33,962 nt of DNA from Utricularia gibba (lineage: Eukaryota > Streptophyta > Magnoliopsida > Lamiales > Lentibulariaceae), in NCBI GenBank assembly GCA_002189035.1, contig NEEC01000102.1, positions 1-33,962 of the forward strand. The letters are read 5' to 3'. Below, piece after piece: positions 22,149-33,744 of the stretch (positions are counted from its first letter, which is position 1; each line of letters opens with the position of its first letter). Under the pieces are notes generated by a model. That model made no database searches and had not been told where the DNA came from. It worked only from the letters and a program-made list of their open reading frames with translations. The position numbers were made by a program, and so were the translations under genes.

Positions 22149-24652
22149 GTTGAGAAAACCATTTGGGGCGCTCATGACATCCTAACTTCATTAAATGCAT
22201 CACGATTTTCATCGAGTAGGACCCGATTGGGCTAGGAGCCAGACCAAACCTTGGGCCCTTACAAAGCTGCCAACGACAGCACCCGCCTTAAAACGGCAAG
22301 CTGTTGCTTGAAAAACCATGTGGGCAGCCGCCGACAACCCAACGTTAATAAATGCATCACTTCTTTTGACGGGCTACAGCTGACTTTGTCCCCAAGCCCG
22401 ACCCGAATTCCGGCCCGATCTCGGTGACCCACAAAAGCCCTTCTCAAGTGTATAGCATGCTGTTGAAAAAAGCATTTGGGGTGGTCTTGAGATCCTCACT
22501 TCAATAAAGGTATCACGATTTTCGTCGAATGGGACCTTATTGTGCTGTGAAGTCAGACCGAACCTTGGGTCCGGACGAAGTTCCCAACAACAGCACCCGC
22601 CAAAAAACGACAACTTTTCCTTGAAAAAGCATGTAGGCAGCCGCCGAAAACCCAACGTTAATAAATGCATCACTTTTTTGGCCGGGCTACAAATGACTAT
22701 GGGCCAGAGCGCGACTCGACCATTTGCTCGATACTAGTGCCAGCCTAGAGCACCTCGTCAAATATAAATCAGGTTGTTGAGAAAACCATTTGGGGCGCTC
22801 ATGACATCATAACTTCATTAAATGCATCACGATTTTCATCGAGTAGGACCCGATTGGGCTAAGGAGCCAGACCAAACCTTGGGCCCTTACAAAGCTGCCA
22901 ACGACAGCACCCGCCTTAAAACGGCAAGCTGTTGCTTGAAAAACCATGTGGGCAGCCGCCGACAACCCAACGTTAATAAATGCATCACTTCTTTTGACGG
23001 GCTACAGCTGACTTTGTCCCCAAGCCCGACCCGAATTCCGGCCCGATCTCGGTGACCCACAAAAGCGCCTTCTCAAGTGTATAGCATGCTGTTGAAAAAA
23101 GCATTTGGGGTGGTCATGAGATCCTCACTTCAATAAAGGTATCACGATTTTCGTCGAATGGGACCTTATTGTGCTGTGAAGTCAGACCGAACCTTGGGTC
23201 CGGACGAAGTTCCCAACAACAGCACCCGCCAAAAAACGACAACTTTTCCTTGAAAAAGCATGTAGGCAGCCGCCGAAAACCCAACGTTAATAAATGCATC
23301 ACTTTTTTGGCCGGGCTACAAATGACTATGGGCCAGAGCGCGACTCGACCATTTGCTCGATACTAGTGCCAGCCTAGAGCACCTCGTCAAATATAAATCA
23401 GGTTGTTGAGAAAACCATTTGGGGCGCTCATGACATCCTAACTTCATTAAATGCATCACGATTTTCATCGAGTAGGACCCGATTGGGCTAAGGAGCCAGA
23501 CCAAACCTTGGGCCCTTACAAAGCTGCCAACGACAGCACCCGCCTTAAAACGGCAAGCTGTTGCTTGAAAAACCATGTGGGCAGCCGCCGACAACCCAAC
23601 GTTAATAAATGCATCACTTCTTTTGACGGGCTACAGCTGACTTTGGCCCGAAGCCGACCCGAATTCCGGCCCGATCTCGGTGACCCACAAAAGCGCCTTC
23701 TCAAGTGTAAGCATGCTGTTGAAAAAAGCATTTGGGGTGGTCATGAGATCCTAACTTCAATAAAGGTATCACGATTTTCGTCGAATGGGACCTTATTGTG
23801 CTGTGAAGTCAGACCGAACCTTGGGTCCGGACGAAGTTCCCAACAACAGCACCCGCCAAAAAACGACAACTTTTCCTTGAAAAAGCATGTAGGCAGCCGC
23901 CGAAAACCCAACGTTAATAAATGCATCACTTTTTTGGCCGGGCTACAAATGACTATGGGCCAGAGCGCGACTCGACCATTTGCTCGATACTAGTGCCAGC
24001 CTAGAGCACCTCGTCAAATATAAATCAGGTTGTTGAGAAAACCATTTGGGGCGCTCATGACATCCTAACTTCATTAAATGCATCACGATTTTCATCGAGT
24101 AGGACCCGATTGGGCTCAGGAGCCAGACCAAACCTTGGGCCCTTACAAAGCTGCCAACGACAGCACCCGCCTTAAAACGGCAAGCTGTTGCTTGAAAAAC
24201 CATGTGGGCAGCCGCCGACAACCCAACGTTAATAAATGCATCACTTCTTTTGCGGGCTACAGCTGACTTTGAGCCCGACCCGAATTCCGGCCCGATCTCG
24301 GTGACCCACAAAAGCGCCTTCTCAAGTGTATAGCATGCTGTTGAAAAAAGCATTTGGGTGGTCATGAGATCCTAACTTCAATAAAGGTATCACGATTTTC
24401 GTCGAATGGGACCTTATTGTGCTGTGAAGTCAGACCGAACCTTGGGTCCGGACGAAGTTCCCAACAACAGCACCCGCCAAAAAACGACAACTTTTCCTTG
24501 AAAAAGCATGTAGGCAGCCGCCGAAAACCCAACGTTAATAAATGCATCACTTTTTTGGCCGGGCTACAAATGACTATGGGCCAGAGCGCGACTCGACCAT
24601 TTGCTCGATACTAGTGCCAGCCTAGAGCACCTCGTCAAATATAAATCAGGTT
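22149..24652. repeat. Mosaic zone, four units mixing L and R variants
   Basis: Units start at 22149 (627), 22776 (629), 23405 (627) and 24032 (621). The 22149 unit has R-type TTTTGACGGG, TTTGTCCCCAAGCCC and GGTCTTGAGATCCTCAC, but L-type CATCCTAAC. The 22776 unit has R-type CATCATAAC and GGGCTAAGG, and a B1 that mixes GGTCATGAG (L) with ATCCTCAC (R). The 23405 unit has L-type CATCCTAAC, R-type GGGCTAAGG and L-type B1. The 24032 unit is largely L-type in A1 and B1, with an 8-bp net loss. Such patchwork fits gene conversion or unequal exchange between subfamilies. Confidence 0.9.
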
Positions 24653-24955
24653 GTTGAGAAAACCATTTGGGGCGCTCATGACATCATAACTTCATTAAAT
24701 GCATCACGATTTTCATCGAGTAGGACCCGATTGGGCTTTGAGAAGTTATTTGGGCAGCCTTACATCAACCTGCCAACGACAACACTTTTCCTTGAAAACA
24801 TCACGATGCCGAATGAACCCCAACGTTTCTAAATGCATTAATAAATGCATCACTTTTTTGGCCGGGCTACAAATGACTATGGGCCAGAGCGCGACTCGAC
24901 CATTTGCTCGATACTAGTGCCAGCCTAGAGCACCTCGTCAAATATAAATCAGGTT
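24653..24955. repeat. Truncated 303-bp unit with a diverged segment
   Basis: A1 is normal only to 24737. From 24738 to about 24840 the sequence is strongly diverged. It restarts with TTGAGAAGTTATTTGGGC, like a subunit opening, contains CCAACGACAACACTTTTCC and CTTGAAAACATCACGATG, and ends CGTTTCTAAATGCATT. It then joins B2 at AATAAATGCATCACTTTTTT. A2 and a recognisable B1 are missing. The segment may be a relic of an older monomer type or a product of several overlapping deletions. Confidence 0.85.
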
Positions 24956-25869
24956 GTTGAGAAAACCATTTGGGGCGCTCATGAGCCCGACATTATTCAT
25001 TACGATTTCATCAGAGCGACCCTCTTTCTAGCATGCCAAAAAAGCATCCCGAGATTGTTGGGACCCTTCAAAGCTTCCCAACAACAGCACCCGCCAAAAA
25101 ACGACAACTTTTCCTTGAAAAAGCATGTAGGCAGCCGCCGAAAACCCAACGTTAATAAATGCATCACTTTTTTGGCACAAATGACTGTTGCTCGATGTGT
25201 AACCATGTGGGATTTTCATCGCCCGATTGGGCCCAGACCAAACCTACACTGTTAATAAATGCATCATCTTCTTTTGACGGGCTACAGCTGACTTTGTCCC
25301 CAAGCCCGACCCGAATTCCGGCCCGATCTCGGTGACCCACAAAAGCGCCTTCTCAAGTGTATGCAGCCCCGGGAAATGACCCAAGTCAGACCGAACCTTG
25401 GGTCCGGACGAAGTTCCCAACAACAGCACCCGCCAAAAAACGACAACTTTTCCTTGAAAAAGCATGTAGGCAGCCGCCGAAAACCCAACGTTAATAAATG
25501 CATCACTTTTTTGGCCGGGCTACAAATGACTATGGGCCAGAGCGCGACTCGACCATTTGCGAGATAGAGCACCTAGGGCCATATGAGCAGATCGAGTCAA
25601 TTGGGCCCTTACAAAGCTGCCAACGACAGCACCCATGTTGCTTGAGAAAACCTTTGGGGCGCTGACATGATCATAACATGCTCATTAAGATGCACGAACG
25701 ATTTTCATTCCCAACATAAAAAGCATGTAGGCAGCCGCCGAAAACCCAACGTTAATAAATGCATCACTTTTTTGGCCGGGCTACAAATGACTATGGGCCA
25801 GAGCGCGACTCGACCATTTGCTCGATACTAGTGCCAGCCTAGAGCACCTCGTCAAATATAAATCAGGTT
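24956..25869. repeat. Scrambled 914-bp segment, fragments of all subunits
   Basis: An A1 opening (24956-24984) is followed by diverged DNA (24985-25072). Then come a B1 tail, a B2 head (25114-25180), a compressed A1/A2 mixture (25181-25254), an R-type A2 remainder to 25360, and a short unique stretch with CCCCGGG (25361-25384). These are followed by half a B1, a B2 (25453-25560), unique sequence (25561-25599), an A1 tail (25600-25634), a second diverged A1 opening (25635-25710) and a normal B2 from about 25715. The A1 tail precedes an A1 opening here, so at least one exchange was out of register. No foreign element is evident. Confidence 0.85.
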
Positions 25870-26782
25870 GTTGAGAAAACCATTTGGGGCGCTCATGACA
25901 TCATAACTTCATTAAATGCATCACGATTTTCATCGAGTAGGACCCGATTGGGCTATTGCCCTTACAAAGCTTTAAAACGGCAAGCTGTTGCTTGAAAAAC
26001 CATGTGGGCAGCCGCCGACAACCCAACGTTAATAAATGCATCACTTCTTTTGACGGGCTACAGCTGACTTTGTCCCCAAGCCGACCCGAATTCCGGCCCG
26101 ATCTCGGTGACCCACAAAAGCGCCTTCTCAAGTGTAAGCATGCTGTTGAAAAAAGCATTTGGGGTGGTGAGATCCTAACTTCAATAAAGGTATCACGATT
26201 TTCGTCGAATGGGACCTTATTGTGCTGTGAAGTCAGACCGAACCTACGAAGTTCCCAACAACAGTTTTCCTTGAAAAAGCATGTAGGCAGCCGCCGAAAA
26301 CCCAACGTTAATAAATGCATCACTTTTTTGGCCGGGCTACAAATGACTATGGGCCAGAGCGCGACTCGACCATATTCATGTGGCTGTCCTACAGCTGACA
26401 GCCCGACCGAATTCCGGCCCGATCTCGGTGACCCACAAAAGCGCCTTCTCAAGTGTATAGCATGCTGTTGAAAAAAGCATTTGGGGTGGTCTTGAGATCC
26501 TCACTTTTCAATAAAGGTATCACGATTTTCGTCGAATGGGACCTTATTGTGCTGTGAAGTCAGACCGAACCTTGGGTCCGGACGAAGTTCCCAACAACAG
26601 CACCCGCCAAAAAACGACAACTTTTCCTTGAAAAAGCATGTAGGCAGCCGCCGAAAACCCAACGTTAATAAATGCATCACTTTTTTGGCCGGGCTACAAA
26701 TGACTATGGGCCAGAGCGCGACTCGACCATTTGCTCGATACTAGTGCCAGCCTAGAGCACCTCGTCAAATATAAATCAGGTT
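25870..26782. repeat. 913-bp segment with one extra B half
   Basis: The order is A1 (25870, with two internal losses near 25954 and 25970), A2 (25991), B1 (26144, shortened), B2 (26270), then directly an A2 tail from 26389, B1 (26467) and B2 (26627). The B2-to-A2 jump passes through about 14 bp of unassignable sequence (26375-26388). The segment thus equals one unit plus a copy lacking A1 and the A2 head. The second B1 is R-type (GGTCTTGAGATCCTCAC). Confidence 0.88.
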
Positions 26783-28664
26783 GTTGAGAAAACCATTTGG
26801 GGCGCTCATGACATCATAACTTCATTAAATGCATCACGATTTTCATCGAGTAGGACCCGATTGGGCTAAGGAGCCAGACCAAACCTTGGGCCCTTACAAA
26901 GCTGCCAACGACAGCACCCACCTTAAAACGGCAAGCTGTTGCTTGAAAAACCATGTGGGCAGCCGCCGACAACCCAACGTTAATAAATGCATCACTTCTT
27001 TTGACGGGCTACAGCTGACTTTGTCCCCCAAGCCCGACCCGAATTCCGGCCCGATCTCGGTGACCCACAAAAGCGCCTTCTCAAGTGTATAGCATGCTGT
27101 TGAAAAAAGCATTTGGGGTGGTCTTGAGATCCTCACTTCAATAAAGGTATCACGATTTTCGTCGAATGGGACCTTATTGTGCTGTGAAGTCAGACCGAAC
27201 CTTGGGTCCGGACGAAGTTCCCAACAACAGCACCCGCCAAAAAACGACAACTTTTCCTTGAAAAGCATGTAGGCAGCCGCCGAAAACCCAACGTTAATAA
27301 ATGCATCACTTTTTTGGCCGGGCTACAAATGACTATGGGCCAGAGCGCGACTCGACCATTTGCTCGATACTAGTGCCAGCCTAGAGCACCTCGTCAAATA
27401 TAAATCAGGTTGTTGAGAAAACCATTTGGGGCGCTCATGACATCATAACTCATTAAATGCATCACGATTTTCATCGAGTAGGACCCGATTGGGCTAAGGA
27501 GCCAGACCAAACCTTGGGCCCTTACAAAGCTGCCAACGACAGCACCCACCTTAAAACGGCAAGCTGTTGCTTGAAAAACCATGTGGGCAGCCGCCGACAA
27601 CCCAACGTTAATAAATGCATCACTTCTTTTGACGGGCTACAGCTGACTTTGTCCCCCAAGCCCGACCGAATTCCGGCCCGATCTCGGTGACCCACAAAAG
27701 CGCCTTCTCAAGTTAAGCATGCTGTTGAAAAAAGCATTTGGGGTGGTCTTGAGATCCTCACTTCAATAAAGGTATCACGATTTTCGTCGAATGGGACCTT
27801 ATTGTGCTGTGAAGTCAGACCGAACCTTGGGTCCGGACGAAGTTCCCAACAACAGCACCCGCCAAAAAACGACAACTTTTCCTTGAAAAAGCATGTAGGC
27901 AGCCGCCGAAAACCCAACGTTAATAAATGCATCACTTTTTTGGCCGGGCTACAAATGACTATGGGCCAGAGCGCGACTCGACCATTTGCTCGATACTAGT
28001 GCCAGCCTAGAGCACCTCGTCAAATATAAATCAGGTTGTTGAGAAAACCATTTGGGGCGCTCATGACATCATAACTTCATTAAATGCATCACGATTTTCA
28101 TCGAGTAGGACCCGATTGGGCTAAGGAGCCAGACCAAACCTTGGGCCCTTACAAAGCTGCCAACGACAGCACCCACCTTAAAACGGCAAGCTGTTGCTTG
28201 AAAAACCATGTGGGCAGCCGCCGACAACCCAACGTTAATAAATGCATCACTTCTTTTGACGGGCTACAGCTGACTTTGTCCCCCAAGCCCGACCCGAATT
28301 CCGGCCCGATCTGGGTGACCCACAAAAGCGCCTTCTCAAGTTAAGCATGCTGTTGAAAAAAGCATTTGGGGTGGTCTTGAGATCCTCACTTCAATAAAGG
28401 TATCACGATTTTCGTCGAATGGGACCTTATTGTGCTGTGAAGTCAGACCGAACCTTGGGTCCGGACGAAGTTCCCAACAACAGCACCCGCCAAAAAACGA
28501 CAACTTTTCCTTGAAAAGCATGTAGGCAGCCGCCGAAAACCCAACGTTAATAAATGCATCACTTTTTTGGCCGGGCTACAAATGACTATGGGCCAGAGCG
28601 CGACTCGACCATTTGCTCGATACTAGTGCCAGCCTAGAGCACCTCGTCAAATATAAATCAGGTT
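26783..28664. repeat. Right block, subfamily R, first three regular units
   Basis: Units start at 26783, 27412 and 28038, with lengths 629, 626 and 627. All show the full R set: CATCATAAC, GGGCTAAGG, CACCCACC in A1, TTTTGACGGG and TTTGTCCCCCAAGCCC in A2, and GGTCTTGAGATCCTCAC in B1. CACCCACC appears here for the first time (26916), so it separates the right block from the mosaic zone. Length changes sit in the A2 tail (AAGTTAAGC) and in A-runs (CTTGAAAAGC). Confidence 0.94.
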
Positions 28665-29360
28665 GTTGAGAAAACCATTTGGGGCGCTCATGACATCATA
28701 ACTTCATTAAATGCATCACGATTTTCATCGAGTAGGACCCGATTGGGCTAAGGAGCCAGACCAAACCTTGGGCCCTTACAAAGCTGCCAACGACAGCACC
28801 CACCTTAAAACGGCAAGCTGTTGCTTGAAAAACCATGTGGGGCCGCCGACAACCCAACGTTAATAAATGCATCACTTCTTTTGACGGGCTACAGCTGACT
28901 TTGTCCCCCAAGCCCGACCCGAATTCCGGCCCGATCTCGGTGACCCACAAAAGCGCCTTCTCAAGTGTATAGCATGCTGTTGAAAAAAGCATTTGGGGTG
29001 AGTCTTGGTAGATTCCTCATGCTGTCAATAAAGGTATCACGATTTTCGTCGAATGGGACCTTATTGTGCTGTGAAGTCAGACCGAACCTTGGGTCCGGAC
29101 GAAGTTCCCAACAACAGCACCCGCCAAAAAACGACAACTTTTCCTTGAAAAAGCATGTAGGCAGCCGCCGAAAACCCAACCATCACTTTTTTGGCCGGGC
29201 TACAAATGACTTGGGCCAAGCGCGACTCGACCATTTGCTCGATACTAGCATCACTTTTTTGGAGAAAACTACAATAACTGACTATGGGCCAGAGCGCGAC
29301 TCGACCATTTGCTCGATACTAGTGCCAGCCTAGAGCACCTCGTCAAATATAAATCAGGTT
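28665..29360. repeat. Long 696-bp unit with altered B1 and duplicated B2 segment
   Basis: A1 and A2 are R-type (A2 from 28824, with CATGTGGGGCC in place of CATGTGGGCAGCC). B1 (28979) is altered after its opening, reading GGGGTGAGTCTTGGTAG and TCATGCTGTCAATAAAGG. B2 (29144) is 217 bp instead of 156 because an internal segment is duplicated. Confidence 0.9.
29181..29322. repeat. Imperfect tandem duplication inside one B2
   Basis: Copy 1 (29181-29248, 68 bp) and copy 2 (29249-29322, 74 bp) both run from CATCACTTTTTTGG to CTCGATACTAG. Copy 1 lacks a few bases (GACTTGGGCCAAGCGCGAC). Copy 2 has a rewritten stretch, GAGAAAACTACAATAACTG, part of which matches the A1 opening GAGAAAAC. The head of this B2 also lost GTTAATAAATG. 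This looks like a template-switch or slipped-repair event, which is an inference. Confidence 0.85.
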
Positions 29361-32300
29361 GTTGAGAAAACCATTTGGGGCGCTCATGACATCATAACTT
29401 CATTAAATGCATCACGATTTTCATCGAGTAGGACCCGATTGGGCTAAGGAGCCAGACCAAACCTTGGGCCCTTACAAAGCTGCCAACGACAGCACCCACC
29501 TTAAAACGGCAAGCTGTTGCTTGAAAAACCATGTGGGCAGCCGCCGACAACCCAACGTTAATAAATGCATCACTTCTTTTGACGGGCTACAGCTGACTTT
29601 GTCCCCAAGCCCGACCCGAATTCCGGCCCGATCTGGTGACCCACAAAAGCGCCTTCTCAAGTGTATAGCATGCTGTTGAAAAAAGCATTTGGGGTGGTCT
29701 TGAGATCCTCACTTCAATAAAGGTATCACGATTTTCGTCGAATGGGACCTTATTGTGCTGTGAAGTCAGACCGAACCTTGGGTCCGGACGAAGTTCCCAA
29801 CAACAGCACCCGCCAAAAAACGACAACTTTTCCTTGAAAAAGCATGTAGGCAGCCGCCGAAAACCCAACGTTAATAAATGCATCACTTTTTTGGCCGGGC
29901 TACAAATGACTATGGGCCAGAGCGCGACTCGACCATTTGCTCGATACTAGTGCCAGCCTAGAGCACCTCGTCAAATATAAATCAGGTTGTTGAGAAAACC
30001 ATTTGGGGCGCTCATGACATCATAACTCATTAAATGCATCACGATTTTCATCGAGTAGGACCCGATTGGGCTAAGGAGCCAGACCAAACCTTGGGCCCTT
30101 ACAAAGCTGCCAACGACAGCACCCACCTTAAAACGGCAAGCTGTTGCTTGAAAAACCATGTGGGCAGCCGCCGACAACCCAACGTTAATAAATGCATCAC
30201 TTCTTTTGACGGGCTACAGCTGACTTTGTCCCCCAAGCCCGACCGAATTCCGGCCCGATCTGGGTGACCCACAAAAGCGCCTTCTCAAGTGTATAGCATG
30301 CTGTTGAAAAAAGCATTTGGGGTCTTGAGATCCTCACTTCAATAAAGGTATCACGATTTTCGTCGAATGGGACCTTATTGTGCTGTGAAGTCAGACCGAA
30401 CCTTGGGTCCGGACGAAGTTCCCAACAACAGCACCCGCCAAAAAACGACAACTTTTCCTTGAAAAAGCATGTAGGCAGCCGCCGAAAACCCAACGTTAAT
30501 AAATGCATCACTTTTTTGGCCGGGCTACAAATGACTATGGGCCAGAGCGCGACTCGACCATTTGCTCGATACTAGTGCCAGCCTAGAGCACCTCGTCAAA
30601 TATAAATCAGGTTGTTGAGAAAACCATTTGGGGCGCTCATGACATCATAACTTCATTAAATGCATCACGATTTTCATCGAGTAGGACCCGATTGGGCTAA
30701 GGAGCCAGACCAAACCTTGGGCCCTTACAAAGCTGCCAACGACAGCACCCACCTTAAAACGGCAAGCTGTTGCTTGAAAAACCATGTGGGCAGCCGCCGA
30801 CAACCCAACGTTAATAAATGCATCACTTCTTTTGACGGGCTACAGCTGACTTTGTCCCCCAAGCCCGACCGAATTCCGGCCCGATCTGGTGACCCACAAA
30901 AGCGCCTTCTCAAGTGTATAGCATGCTGTTGAAAAAAGCATTTGGGGTGGTCTTGAGATCCTCACTTCAATAAAGGTATCACGATTTTCGTCGAATGGGA
31001 CCTTATTGTGCTGTGAAGTCAGACCGAACCTTGGGTCCGGACGAAGTTCCCAACAACAGCACCCGCCAAAAAACGACAACTTTTCCTTGAAAAAGCATGT
31101 AGGCAGCCGCCGAAAACCCAACGTTAATAAATGCATCACTTTTTTGGCCGGGCTACAAATGACTATGGGCCAGAGCGCGACTCGACCATTTGCTCGATAC
31201 TAGTGCCAGCCTAGAGCACCTCGTCAAATATAAATCAGGTTGTTGAGAAAACCATTTGGGGCGCTCATGACATCATAACTCATTAAATGCATCACGATTT
31301 TCATCGAGTAGGACCCGATTGGGCTAAGGAGCCAGACCAAACCTTGGGCCCTTACAAAGCTGCCAACGACAGCACCCACCTTAAAACGGCAAGCTGTTGC
31401 TTGAAAAACCATGTGGGCAGCCGCCGACAACCCAACGTTAATAAATGCATCACTTCTTTTGACGGGCTACAGCTGACTTTGTCCCCAAGCCCGACCCGAA
31501 TTCCGGCCCGATCTCGGTGACCCACAAAAGCGCCTTCTCAAGTGTATAGCATGCTGTTGAAAAAAGCATTTGGGTGGTCTTGAGATCCTCACTTCAATAA
31601 AGGTATCACGATTTTCGTCGAATGGGACCTTATTGTGCTGTGAAGTCAGACCGAACCTTGGGTCCGGACGAAGTTCAACAACAGCACCCGCCAAAAAACG
31701 ACAACTTTTCCTTGAAAAAGCATGTAGGCAGCCGCCGAAAACCCAACGTTAATAAATGCATCACTTTTTTGGCCGGGCTACAAATGACTATGGGCCAGAG
31801 CGCGACTCGACCATTTGCTCGATACTAGTGCCAGCCTAGAGCACCTCGTCAAATATAAATCAGGTTGTTGAGAAAACCATTTGGGGCGCTCATGACATCA
31901 TAACTCATTAAATGCATCACGATTTTCATCGAGTAGGACCCGATTGGGCTAAGGAGCCAGACCAAACCTTGGGCCCTTACAAAGCTGCCAACGACAGCAC
32001 CCACCTTAAAACGGCAAGCTGTTGCTTGAAAAACCATGTGGGCAGCCGCCGACAACCCAACGTTAATAAATGCATCACTTCTTTTGACGGGCTACAGCTG
32101 ACTTTGTCCCCCAAGCCCGACCCGAATTCCGGCCCGATTGGGTGACCCACAAAAGCGCCTTCTCAAGTGTATAGCATGCTGTTGAAAAAAGCATTTGGGG
32201 TGGTCTTGAGATCCTCACTTCAATAAAGGTATCACGATTTTCGTCGAATGGGACCTTATTGTGCTGTGAAGTCAGACCGAACCTTGGGTCCGGACGAAGT

Positions 32301-33744
32301 TCCCAACAACAGCACCCGCCAAAAAACGACAACTTTTCCTTGAAAAAGCATGTAGGCAGCCGCCGAAAACCCAACGTTAATAAATGCATCACTTTTTTGG
32401 CCGGGCTACAAATGACTATGGGCCAGAGCGCGACTCGACCATTTGCTCGATACTAGTGCCAGCCTAGAGCACCTCGTCAAATATAAATCAGGTTGTTGAG
32501 AAAACCATTTGGGGCGCTCATGACATCATAACTCATTAAATGCATCACGATTTTCATCGAGTAGGACCCGATTGGGCTAAGGAGCCAGACCAAACCTTGG
32601 GCCCTTACAAAGCTGCCAACGACAGCACCCACCTTAAAACGGCAAGCTGTTGCTTGAAAAACCATGTGGGCAGCCGCCGACAACCCAACGTTAATAAATG
32701 CATCACTTCTTTTGACGGGCTACAGCTGACTTTGTCCCCCAAGCCCGACCGAATTCCGGCCCGATCTCGGTGACCCACAAAAGCGCCTTCTCAAGTGTAT
32801 AGCATGCTGTTGAAAAAAGCATTTGGGGTGGTCTTGAGATCCTCACTTCAATAAAGGTATCACGATTTTCGTCGAATGGGACCTTATTGTGCTGTGAAGT
32901 CAGACCGAACCTTGGGTCCGGACGAAGTTTCAACAACAGCACCCGCCAAAAAACGACAACTTTTCCTTGAAAAAGCATGTAGGCAGCCGCCGAAAACCCA
33001 ACGTTAATAAATGCATCACTTTTTTGGCCGGGCTACAAATGACTATGGGCCAGAGCGCGACTCGACCATTTGCTCGATACTAGTGCCAGCCTAGAGCACC
33101 TCGTCAAATATAAATCAGGTTGTTGAGAAAACCATTTGGGGCGCTCATGACATCATAACTTCATTAAATGCATCACGATTTTCATCGAGTAGGACCCGAT
33201 TGGGCTAAGGAGCCAGACCAAACCTTGGGCCCTTACAAAGCTGCCAACGACAGCACCCACCTTAAAACGGCAAGCTGTTGCTTGAAAAACCATGTGGGCA
33301 GCCGCCGACAACCCAACGTTAATAAATGCATCACTTCTTTTGACGGGCTACAGCTGACTTTGTCCCCCAAGCCCGACCCGAATTCCGGCCCGTTGGGTGA
33401 CCCACAAAAGCGCCTTCTCAGTTTAAAGCATGCTGTTGAAAAAAGCATTTGGGTGGTCTTGAGATCCTCACTTCAATAAAGGTATCACGATTTCGTCGAA
33501 TGGGACCTTATTGTGCTGTGAAGTCAGACCGAACCTTGGGTCCGGACGAAGTTCCCAACAACAGCACCCGCCAAAAAACGACAACTTTTCCTTGAAAAAG
33601 CATGTAGGCAGCCGCCGAAAACCCAACGTTAATAAATGCATCACTTTTTTGGCCGGGCTACAAATGACTATGGGCCAGAGCGCGACTCGACCATTTGCTC
33701 GATACTAGTGCCAGCCTAGAGCCTCCTCAAATATAAATCAGGTT
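29361..33744. repeat. Right block, subfamily R, seven units with length noise
   Basis: Units start at 29361, 29989, 30614, 31242, 31867, 32495 and 33122, with lengths 628, 625, 628, 625, 628, 627 and 623. All carry the R set. Variation is concentrated in three spots: AACTTCATT against AACTCATT in A1, C-run length in GTCCCC(C)AAGCCCGAC(C)CG, and the A2 tail, where GATCTCGGTG becomes GATCTGGGTG, GATCTGGTG, GATTGGGTG or CGTTGGGTG. B1 and B2 are nearly constant. Confidence 0.94.

Noticed and set aside
24653-26466. Inserted transposable element in the scrambled zone
   Set aside because: No terminal inverted repeats, long terminal repeats, target-site duplication, poly-A tail or transposase/reverse-transcriptase frame. 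Most of the segment still aligns with A1, A2, B1 or B2.
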